The translations under genes were made by a program, and so were the position numbers. Below, piece after piece: positions 6,439 to 11,830 of a stretch of DNA of 11,830 nucleotides. Source of the stretch: CALAED01 sp937891035 (lineage in GTDB: Bacteria > Actinomycetota > Actinomycetes > Streptosporangiales > Streptosporangiaceae); assembly GCA_035642125.1 (NCBI GenBank), contig DASQSZ010000096.1, positions 1 to 11,830 on the forward strand, written 5' to 3'. A model generated the notes under the pieces. That model had not been told where the DNA came from and ran no database searches. It worked only from the letters and a program-made list of their open reading frames with translations. Every line of letters begins with the position of its first letter. Positions within the stretch are counted from its first letter, which is position 1.

Positions 6439-6459
6439 GCCGACAGATTTCTTGTCGGC
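6439..6459. promoter_or_regulatory. Perfect inverted repeat upstream of the UGSC locus
   Basis: GCCGACA (6439-6445) and TGTCGGC (6453-6459) flank a 7-base AT-rich spacer, forming a 21-bp dyad about 74 bases upstream of the UGSC start. TTGTCG (6452-6457) could be a -35 box with TTTGCT (6475-6480) as a weak -10 at 17 bases, which would put the dyad over the promoter. It may be a repressor site for the UGSC operon (inference). It has no T tract, so a terminator is unlikely. Confidence 0.4.
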
Positions 6460-6532
6460 CGTACAGCGATGTGATTTGCTTGGGTGAGACTGCCGCGCCT
6501 CGCGTCGATCGGAGCCCCGGAAGGTGGTGGGC

Positions 6533-7069
6533 ATGGCGCAGGAGAGGTTGCTGGATCCGACCGGCGAAAAAGAGCACACCGTCGATGTCACCCTCGCGCC
6601 GCGGTTGCGCAGCCTCCGCGGGCTGACGGTCGGCCTGGTCGAAAACACCAAGACCAACGCGGCGCTGCTGCTCACCGAGGTCGCCAAGGAGCTGCAGCGG
6701 GCACATGGCCTGCGTTCCTGGGTGGTGTACACGAAGAGCTACTTCGGCACCCCGGTCGAGGAGAGCCTGATCCAGAAGATCCTGCACAACTGCGACTTCG
6801 CGGTGGCCGGCATCGGCGATTGAGGCTCCTGCAGCGCGGCCAGTTTGGCCGACGGGATCGTGCTGGAGCGGGCCGGGGTGCCCACTGTCAGCATTTGCAC
6901 TGACTCGTTCACCGTCACGGCCCAGGCCATGGCGGGGGTGTACGGCTTCCCCGGGTTCGAGTTCGTGACCACGCCGCACCCCGTCGCCAGCCTCAACGAG
7001 GAACAGATCCGCTCTCGGGTGAAGGACTTCATGCCAGAGGTGCTGCGGATCCTCGGCGTGGAGTCGTAG
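6533..7069 (+). CDS. UGSC family selenoprotein (TGA 6821-6823 read as selenocysteine)
   Basis: The frame from ATG 6533 runs through TGA at codon 97 to TAG 7067-7069, giving 178 residues if TGA is decoded. Around it the protein reads AGIGD-U-GSCSAASLADGIVLERAGVPTVSIC, with homologous sequence on both sides. The UxxC pair (U97, C100) is the hallmark of the UGSC family, in which homologs carry Sec, Cys or Thr at the first position (family knowledge). Earlier the LAPRLRSLRGLTVGLVENTKTNA segment (21-43) is typical, and PGFEFVTTPHPVASLNEEQI follows near the C-terminus. A redox role of the Sec-Cys pair is inferred; the substrate is unknown. ATG 6533 is preferred because AAGGTGG lies just upstream; GTG 6524 is an alternative. 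A SECIS-like hairpin follows the TGA. The next gene, 72 bases on, is probably in the same operon. A pseudogene caused by TGC to TGA is the main alternative, made less likely by the intact remainder and the hairpin. Confidence 0.85.
6821..6869 (+). promoter_or_regulatory. Predicted bacterial SECIS element
   Basis: Directly after the TGA, GCTCC-T-GCA (6825-6833) pairs with TGC-T-GGAGC (6861-6869) with one U-U mismatch. Above an internal loop, CGGCCA (6837-6842) pairs perfectly with TGGCCG (6846-6851), leaving the apical loop GTT (6843-6845). Counting the U of UGA as 1, the loop has G23 and U24, the positions of the SelB-contacting G and U in the E. coli fdhF SECIS (established knowledge). The bulged U17 of fdhF is not present here. 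The hairpin lies inside the coding sequence, as bacterial SECIS elements do. Confidence 0.7.
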
Positions 7070-7141
7070 GCATGTAAGCGTGGCGCAGGCGTGGCGTGCG
7101 AGTCGCGCAGGCGTAGGCGCGCGCGCCGAGGAGGAGTGTTC

Positions 7142-8311
7142 GTGACCGCACACGCAGACGTGGCGGCGGGCCTGGCCGGCGCGGGCGAGGCCCCGCAGGT
7201 CGATCCCGCCGAAGTGCGGCGGGCCATGGAGTACTACGCGGAGCGCGGCTGGACCGACGGGCTGCCCGTCGTGCCGGTCACCGAGTCCTACCTGGCCGAG
7301 TTCCTGGCCCAGACCGACCGCGACCCGGCCGAGGTCGTCTTGTCGATGCCGCACCTGAACCGGCACTGCACCATCCGGCTGGCCGCCATCAACGCCGCGC
7401 TGGCCGGCTGCCGGCCTGAGTACTTCCCCGTCGTGCTCGCCGCCTGGGAGTCGCTGCGCAAGGAGGGGATGGCCGAGCGCGGCATCTGGCAAAGCACGAC
7501 GGGAACGGCGCCGCTGTTGATCGTGAACGGGCCGATCCGCGAGGCCATCGGGCTGAACAGCAAGGGAAACGTGTTCGGCTCGGGCTTTCGCGCGAACGCG
7601 ACGATCGGCCGGGCGATCCGGCTCACCGCGATCAACGCCTTCGGCCTGCGTCCACATCAGCTTGACCAGGCCACCCAGGGCACGCCGGGCAAGTACACCT
7701 CGTGCATCGCGGAGAACGAGGAAGACAGTCCCTGGCCGCCGCTGCACACCAATGCCGGTCTCGCCGCCACCGACAGCGCGGTCACCGCGATGGTCTATCG
7801 CTCGTGCATCCATCTTGAGGCCAGGCACACGACCGAGCCGGAGCAGTTGGCCGGCGACTTCGCCAACACCATCTCCCGCACCGGCTCGCTCGTCCATCAA
7901 ACGATCAGCGCCCTCCTCGTCCTCGCCCCCGAGCACGCACACCTCTTCGCCCGCGCCGGCTGGGACAAGGCCGACTTGCAGCGGTTCATCTACGACCACG
8001 CCGCGGTCGGCCGCGGCACGCTGGCGGCGGTGGGCAAGGACGCGGTGTCCCGGCGGACGAAATGGCGGCTGCCGGCGGCCCATCCCGACGCCATCCCGGA
8101 CGACTCCGAGGTCGCTGCCGGCACCGGCACCGTCCGGGTGCTGAACTCGCCCGCCGCCGTCCAGGTGGTCGTCGCCGGTGCCAACAACGCCGGCGTGTCC
8201 GCCGTCATCGAGACGATGGGGCAACGTGGCCGGCCGCTCTACATCACGCGGATCGACCCCGCCCCCGCCCCAGCCGCACCGGGACCCGCTCCGCCGGCGG
8301 AACCGGGCTGA
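7142..8311 (+). CDS. Conserved protein of unknown function, probable partner of the UGSC selenoprotein
   Basis: The 389-residue product has no signal peptide or membrane helix. It begins with a helix and the motif YYAERGWTDGLPVVPVT (residues 31-47), then RHCTIRLAAINAALAGCRPEYFPVVLAA (74-101), TTGTAPLLIVNGPI (119-132), GSGFRANATIGRAIRL (147-161) and GTPGKYTSCIAENEEDSPWPP (180-200). The long, dense motifs look like a conserved family usually left as hypothetical (recollection). Cysteines at 76, 90, 188 and 222 sit in or near them and could work with the Sec-Cys pair next door (inference). The C-terminal part (VQVVVAGANNAGVSAVIETMG, 340-360) looks like an alpha/beta element, and the last 18 residues are a Pro/Ala tail. 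GTG 7142 is fixed by GAGGAGGAG (7128-7136) at 5 bases. It follows the UGSC gene by 72 bases containing a GCGCAGGCGT direct repeat (7083-7092, 7105-7114) and no terminator. Confidence 0.85.
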   Translation: MTAHADVAAGLAGAGEAPQVDPAEVRRAMEYYAERGWTDGLPVVPVTESYLAEFLAQTDRDPAEVVLSMPHLNRHCTIRLAAINAALAGCRPEYFPVVLAAWESLRKEGMAERGIWQSTTGTAPLLIVNGPIREAIGLNSKGNVFGSGFRANATIGRAIRLTAINAFGLRPHQLDQATQGTPGKYTSCIAENEEDSPWPPLHTNAGLAATDSAVTAMVYRSCIHLEARHTTEPEQLAGDFANTISRTGSLVHQTISALLVLAPEHAHLFARAGWDKADLQRFIYDHAAVGRGTLAAVGKDAVSRRTKWRLPAAHPDAIPDDSEVAAGTGTVRVLNSPAAVQVVVAGANNAGVSAVIETMGQRGRPLYITRIDPAPAPAAPGPAPPAEPG

Positions 8312-8318
8312 GCCGGAC

Positions 8319-8354
8319 GCCGACGCCTACGCCTACGCCTGCGCCTGCGCCCGC
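8319..8354. repeat. Hexanucleotide repeat between convergent genes
   Basis: Six units of GCC(G/T/C)(A/G)C run in tandem: GCCGAC, GCCTAC twice, GCCTGC twice, GCCCGC. They lie between the UGSC partner gene and the P450 gene, outside both reading frames. It looks like simple slippage; no function is evident. Confidence 0.75.
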
Positions 8355-8395
8355 CCATCGGCGCGACGCCGTCCCATCGCCGCCGTGCCGACGGC

Positions 8396-9640
8396 TCAAA
8401 ACGCGCAGGGCAGCGAAGTGATGGCGTTGACGAAACTGGCGCGCTGCCGTACGGGCGGCGCGGTGGCGTGGAGGCCGGGCAGCCGGGTGAACAGCTCCCG
8501 CAACATGACGGTGATCTCGCGGCGGGCCAGGTGCGCGCCGAGGCAGAAGTGCGGGCCGGGGGCGCCGAAGCCGACGTGCGGGTTGGGCGAGCGGGTGATG
8601 TCGAAGCGGTAGGGGTCGGTGAAGACGCTCTCGTCCTGGTTGGCCGAGATGTAGTACATGATCACCCGGTCGCCGGCGTGGTAGGTCTGGCCGCACAGAT
8701 CCACGTCGGTCGTGACATTACGGCGCATCCAGGTGACGGGAGTGGCGTACCGCACCACTTCCTCGACCATCGCGGGGAGCCGTTCGTCGAGGTCGGCGAG
8801 GAGCAGGTCGCGTTGATCCGGATGCTCGGTGAGCAACGCGAGCGCGTGGGACAAGGCGTTGCGGGTCGTCTCGTTGCCGGCGGTGACCAGCAGTCCGAAG
8901 AACTTTCCCACGTCGACGTCGCTCAGCGCCTCGCCGTCGATGTCCGCGGTCACCAATGCGGTGACCAGGTCGTCGGCGGGCTGGGCGCGCCGCTCGCGCG
9001 CCAGTTCGGCGCCCAGCCCCTGCAGGTACGACAGCTGCTCGAACAGCATGATCCCCCGATCCCGGCCGTGCGGCGCTTCGTACTCCGGGTCGCCGGTCGC
9101 CTGGATGAGGATGTTGGTGGCGGCCACCACTTCTGGGCGCACCTCGCGCGGGACCCCCATCATCGTGCAAATGATCTCCAGCGGGAGTGGCATCGCCACC
9201 TCGGTGACGAAATCGCCTGGTCCGTGGTCGATGAACGCGTCCACGATGCCGCGCGCCAGGGCCACCACGTCGGCCTCGGTCTTTTGGATCATGCGCGGCG
9301 TGAACCCGCGGGCCACGATGCGGCGCAGCCGGGCATGCCGTGGATCATCGAGGCCGATCATCGACCCCATCAGCTCTTGTACGGCCGGCGGCGGGTCGTC
9401 CAGGCTCACCGAGGTCGGCTCGGAGCTGAACACCCGCGGGTTGCGGCTGGCATCGACAACCTGGTCGTACCTGGTCAGCGCATAAAAGCCGGGGCCGTCG
9501 CCGCGAGGGCAGAACACCTTCTCGTCGATCGCGCGCAGCGATGCGAACGTCTTATCGCGTTCCTCGACCGGTCGCGCCCAAAAGTCCAGATCTGCAAGGT
9601 TTAGGGGGGATATGACGGAGTGTGATGTGCCAGAGTCCAT
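8396..9640 (-). CDS. Cytochrome P450 (CYP125/CYP142-like subgroup)
   Basis: A complete soluble P450 of 414 residues, a heme monooxygenase needing a ferredoxin and reductase encoded elsewhere. The oxygen-activation motif of the I helix is AGNETT (254-259), the K-helix ExxR is E294-R297, and the heme loop is FGAPGPHFCLG (358-368) with proximal ligand C366. The one-residue longer heme loop with GPHFCLG and the C-terminal SFVNAITSLP segment recall the CYP125/CYP142/CYP124 group, which oxidises sterol or lipid side chains (family knowledge); the actual substrate is unknown. The start is ATG 9640, weakly supported by GGAA at 6-7 bases. A TTG 25 codons upstream lies within the predicted -35 box and would precede the transcript start. 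It stands alone, separated by a terminator from the aldo/keto reductase gene upstream. Confidence 0.92.
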   Translation of the reverse strand: MDSGTSHSVISPLNLADLDFWARPVEERDKTFASLRAIDEKVFCPRGDGPGFYALTRYDQVVDASRNPRVFSSEPTSVSLDDPPPAVQELMGSMIGLDDPRHARLRRIVARGFTPRMIQKTEADVVALARGIVDAFIDHGPGDFVTEVAMPLPLEIICTMMGVPREVRPEVVAATNILIQATGDPEYEAPHGRDRGIMLFEQLSYLQGLGAELARERRAQPADDLVTALVTADIDGEALSDVDVGKFFGLLVTAGNETTRNALSHALALLTEHPDQRDLLLADLDERLPAMVEEVVRYATPVTWMRRNVTTDVDLCGQTYHAGDRVIMYYISANQDESVFTDPYRFDITRSPNPHVGFGAPGPHFCLGAHLARREITVMLRELFTRLPGLHATAPPVRQRASFVNAITSLPCAF

Positions 9641-9685
9641 TGAAATTTCCACTGCCCCATCATCGCCCCCTGGTCCTGCCGAGTC

Positions 9686-9726
9686 GAGATAGAGCGTTGC
9701 AACATTGGTGGTCAATCAGCACCAAT
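9686..9726 (-). promoter_or_regulatory. P450 promoter with overlapping operator dyad
   Basis: On the minus strand TTGACC (9715-9710) and TATCTC (9691-9686) are 18 bases apart, a good housekeeping-type promoter giving a leader of roughly 40 bases. A perfect inverted repeat, ATTGGTG (9704-9710) and CACCAAT (9720-9726) around 9 bases, covers the -35 box. A repressor binding there would block the polymerase (inference). No regulator gene is adjacent. Confidence 0.55.
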
Positions 9727-9741
9727 CTGACCAGTCCCAAT

Positions 9742-9788
9742 AAAGGACGAATCCGTCCGAACGAGGCAGAACTCGTGCGGACGGATTC
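9742..9788 (-). terminator. Intrinsic terminator of the aldo/keto reductase gene
   Basis: GAATCCGTCCGAACGAG (9749-9765) and CTCGTGCGGACGGATTC (9772-9788) pair at 16 of 17 positions around a 6-base loop. On the minus strand the stem is followed after four bases by TTTATT (9744-9739). The orientation ends transcription from the aldo/keto reductase gene and isolates the P450 promoter just beyond it. Confidence 0.75.
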
Positions 9789-9838
9789 AGCTGTGACGTA
9801 GATGGAAGGAGGGAGGGTCCGATCGGCGGACGGGTGGA

Positions 9839-10819
9839 TCAATAGCGCGTCCCTGCCGGGGCGGGCAGGGCGTCGAGCTCGGCAAGGTCGTCGGCGGTGA
9901 GCCGAAGATCGGCCGCCGCCGCGTTCTCCTCCAGCCGGGAGCGCCGACGGGTGCCGGGGATCGGGACGACGTACTCGCCCTGGGCCAGCGTCCAGGCGAG
10001 CGCGATCTGCGCCGCGGTGGCGCCGTGCCGGGCCGCGATCTCTTCGACCTTCTCGACGATCGTGAGGTTGGCCGCGAGGTTTTCCTCCTGGAAGCGCGGC
10101 AGCCGGGAGCGGAAGTCGTCCGCGCCGAAGGCACTGACCGAGCGGAACCGGCCGGTGAGGAATCCGCGGCCGAGCGGCGAGTACGGCACGAACCCCGCCC
10201 CGTTGCGCACGCACCACTCCAACGACGTCGCCAGGTGGTCCCTCGTCCACAGCGACAGCTCCGACTGCACCGCCTTGATCGGGTGTACGGCCTGGGCGCG
10301 GTCGAGCTGGTCCACGCTGAACTCCGAGACGCCCAGGGCGAGTGCCTTGCCTGCCGCGACCATCTCGGCCATCGCCCCGATGCTGTCTTCGACCGGCACC
10401 TTCGGGTCCGGACGGTGCAGGTAGTAGAGATCGACGTGGTCGACGCCGAGCCGGCGCAGCGAACCGTCGATCGCCGCCCGCAGATGCTCGGGCCGGCCAT
10501 CTTGAACGGGCCGCGCCGGGCGGCCGTCCGCGGACCGGCGGCCCCTGACGTTGCCGCCCTTCGTCGCGAGCACGATCTCCTCGCGCCGGCCGGCGATGGC
10601 CTTGCCGACCACCTCCTCGTTGGTGAACGGGCCGTAGACATCGGCCGTGTCGATGAAGTTGACCCCCAGCTCGAGCGCCCGGCCGATCACCTGGTCGGGG
10701 TCTTCGGCGTCGGCGCTGGTCCCGTACGCCCAGGTCATGCCCATGCAGCCCAGCCCGATGGCGCCGACCTCCGGGCCGTCCGGCCACAGCCTTCGTGTCT
10801 CGATGCGCTTCGACATCAT
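9839..10819 (-). CDS. Aldo/keto reductase
   Basis: This 326-residue protein is a TIM-barrel NADPH-dependent oxidoreductase of the cytoplasm. The catalytic tetrad is complete: D57 (FIDTAD), Y62 (VYGPFTNEE), K87 (LATKGG) and H135 (YYLHRPDP). GLGCMGMTWAYG (22-33) at the start of the barrel and PIPGTRRRSRLEENAAA near the C-terminus, which binds the NADPH 2'-phosphate, are typical of the AKR13/YakC-like branch (family knowledge). The substrate is unknown. The DGRPARPVQDGRP insertion (98-110) after the catalytic lysine is polar and probably a surface loop. Two adjacent ATG codons (10819 and 10816) could start it, and the ribosome site is weak (AGGCG). It appears monocistronic, ending in an intrinsic terminator about 50 bases downstream. 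Confidence 0.92.
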   Translation of the reverse strand: MMSKRIETRRLWPDGPEVGAIGLGCMGMTWAYGTSADAEDPDQVIGRALELGVNFIDTADVYGPFTNEEVVGKAIAGRREEIVLATKGGNVRGRRSADGRPARPVQDGRPEHLRAAIDGSLRRLGVDHVDLYYLHRPDPKVPVEDSIGAMAEMVAAGKALALGVSEFSVDQLDRAQAVHPIKAVQSELSLWTRDHLATSLEWCVRNGAGFVPYSPLGRGFLTGRFRSVSAFGADDFRSRLPRFQEENLAANLTIVEKVEEIAARHGATAAQIALAWTLAQGEYVVPIPGTRRRSRLEENAAAADLRLTADDLAELDALPAPAGTRY

Positions 10820-10919
10820 GCCGTTCGCCTACCCGGGGTTCGTGGCGGAGCAACCTTCCGCCCGGGAGAAATGAGCTGTCCTCGCGGGCTTGCGCCACGT
10901 AGCCCGAGGAGAGATCGCC

Positions 10920-11036
10920 ATGACCTGCGGCGGCGGTCGGAGGGGTGGCGAACCCGCGGCGAAAGAAGGCGGCGCGACGGCTGACGACGCCGGAGACGCG
11001 GCGGGAGACGGCGGGAGACGGCGGAAAACGTCGTAG
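10920..11036 (+). CDS. Doubtful 38-codon ORF, Gly-rich and charged
   Basis: ATG 10920 follows GAGGAGAG (10906-10913) at 6 bases, a strong ribosome site. The ORF ends at TAG 11034-11036, 21 bases before the next gene. The peptide starts MTCGGGRRGGEPAAKEGG and ends GGRRRKTS. It has no hydrophobic core, and its third-position G/C content is lower than in neighbouring genes. Part of it is a short GGGAGACGGC tandem repeat. It may be a leader ORF coupled to the oxidoreductase gene or a chance frame. No function is proposed. Confidence 0.25.
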   Translation: MTCGGGRRGGEPAAKEGGATADDAGDAAGDGGRRRKTS

Positions 11037-11057
11037 CGGTCAGCGAGGATGACGCGC

Positions 11058-11830
11058 ATGACTGTTCTCGGCACGGTGTTCTTGCCCCATCTGCCGCCCG
11101 AACGACTGCGCCGGGTGGCCCGCGCCGCCGATGAGGCGGGTCTGGAGGAGCTGTGGCTGTGGGAGGACTGCTTCCTCGCCGGCGGCATCGCCAGCGCCGC
11201 CGCCGTTCTCGCCTGGACGCGGCGGCTGCGCGTCGGGGTCGGCGTGCTTCCGGTGCCGTTGCGCAACGTCGCGCTGGCCGCGATGGAGATGGCCGCCCTG
11301 CACCGGCTGTTCCCGCGGCGGGTCGACATCGGCGTCGGCCACGGCGTGCAGCCCTGGATGGCCCAGGTCGGCGAGCAGGTCGAGTCGCCGATGACGCTGC
11401 TGCGCGAGCACCTCACGGCGCTGCGCGCGCTGCTGCGCGGCGAGCGGGTCACCACGCACGGCCGGTACGTCCGGCTGGACGACGTCGCGCTCGATTGGCC
11501 GCCGACGGCACCGCCGGCCCTGCTGGCCGGGGCGACCGGGCCACGCACGCTGCGGCTGTCCGGCGAGCTCGCCGACGGCACCATCCTTACCGCGTCCACC
11601 TCGCCGGCGGCGGTGGAGCGGGCACGTCAGGCGGTGGACGAGGGCCGCGCGGCGAGTGGCCGTGGCGAGCCGCACCGACTGATCGTCTACGTGCACGCGG
11701 CGACCGGGCCGGGCTGCGCAGAACGCCTCGAGGCCGAGGTGCGGCGCTGGGGACGCGAGGCGACGCCCGACATCGGCGTCGCCGGCGACGCCCAGGCGGT
11801 CGCGGCCGCCGTCCGGCGTTGGGCGGAGGC
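11058..11830 (+). CDS. Luciferase-like (LLM class) flavin-dependent oxidoreductase, 5' part
   Basis: The frame from ATG 11058 stays open to the window end (257 codons seen). The N-terminal TVFLPHLPPERLRRVARAADEAGLEELWLWED is the first strand and helix of the luciferase-fold barrel. LRVGVGVLPVPLRNVALAAMEMAALHRLFPRRVDIGVGHG (57-96) is the conserved core, and QPWMAQVG follows. These motifs are typical of F420- or FMN-dependent LLM enzymes of actinobacteria (family knowledge); GVGHGxxxWMxQVG favours F420 but does not prove it. LLAGATGPRTLRLSGELADGTIL (155-177) matches the later barrel strand. Usual lengths near 280-300 suggest only a short part is missing. ATG 11058 is preceded by GAGGAT (11045-11050); an in-frame ATG at 11049 lacks a ribosome site. 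Confidence 0.9.
   Translation, partial: MTVLGTVFLPHLPPERLRRVARAADEAGLEELWLWEDCFLAGGIASAAAVLAWTRRLRVGVGVLPVPLRNVALAAMEMAALHRLFPRRVDIGVGHGVQPWMAQVGEQVESPMTLLREHLTALRALLRGERVTTHGRYVRLDDVALDWPPTAPPALLAGATGPRTLRLSGELADGTILTASTSPAAVERARQAVDEGRAASGRGEPHRLIVYVHAATGPGCAERLEAEVRRWGREATPDIGVAGDAQAVAAAVRRWAE

Noticed and set aside
6845..7069. Separate short gene after the UGSC TGA
   Set aside because: It is in the same frame as the upstream part, has no ribosome site, and is the C-terminal half of the selenoprotein.
6404..8224. Very long minus-strand open frame opposite the UGSC locus
   Set aside because: It is antisense to well-supported genes, has no family motifs and has the Gly/Arg/Val-rich composition of a high-GC shadow frame.
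9641..9715. 25-codon N-terminal extension of the P450 from a TTG start
   Set aside because: It would start inside the predicted -35 box and has no ribosome site, and the shorter protein already has normal P450 length.

Overview
The window is high-GC DNA with the strong third-position G/C bias of an actinomycete. GTG starts, Tat-type export, an F420-type luciferase-fold oxidoreductase and a soluble bacterial P450 agree with this. A member of Streptosporangiales or a relative would fit, but the sequence alone does not fix the genus.

Layout. Positions 1-795 hold the 3' part of a multi-pass membrane protein, opening with an in-frame 18-bp tandem repeat. A GNAT acetyltransferase (859-1350, +) converges on a short-chain dehydrogenase (1366-2055, -). 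A gene-poor stretch (2056-2828) follows. It has AT-rich operator-like dyads, a candidate structured RNA ending in a near-ideal intrinsic terminator (2401-2591), an array of CGTACGA motifs and a promoter. These lead into an exported glycerophosphodiester phosphodiesterase, glpQ (2829-3968, +). A 14-codon upstream ORF (4028-4072) precedes a fused sigma factor/zinc-finger anti-sigma/membrane/extracytoplasmic protein (4088-5656, +). A small protein of unknown function (5908-6270) lies on the minus strand.

The most notable locus is 6533-8311 (+). The first gene is interrupted by an in-frame TGA at 6821-6823, followed directly by Gly-Ser-Cys. This matches the UGSC family of (seleno)proteins, with TGA read as selenocysteine. 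A hairpin starting right after the TGA puts G and U at loop positions 23 and 24 counted from the U of UGA, as in the E. coli fdhF SECIS. A 389-residue protein with a strong ribosome binding site follows 72 bases later and is probably co-transcribed. The two look like a small redox module, but its substrate cannot be read from the sequence.

The right part holds a cytochrome P450 (8396-9640, -) with its own promoter overlapped by a perfect dyad, an intrinsic terminator, an aldo/keto reductase (9839-10819, -), a doubtful 38-codon ORF, and the 5' part of a luciferase-like flavin-dependent oxidoreductase (11058 to the window end, +). Apart from the UGSC pair, the genes look like separate transcription units of peripheral oxidative or secondary metabolism. 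No phage, IS element, CRISPR array, tRNA or rRNA was seen.
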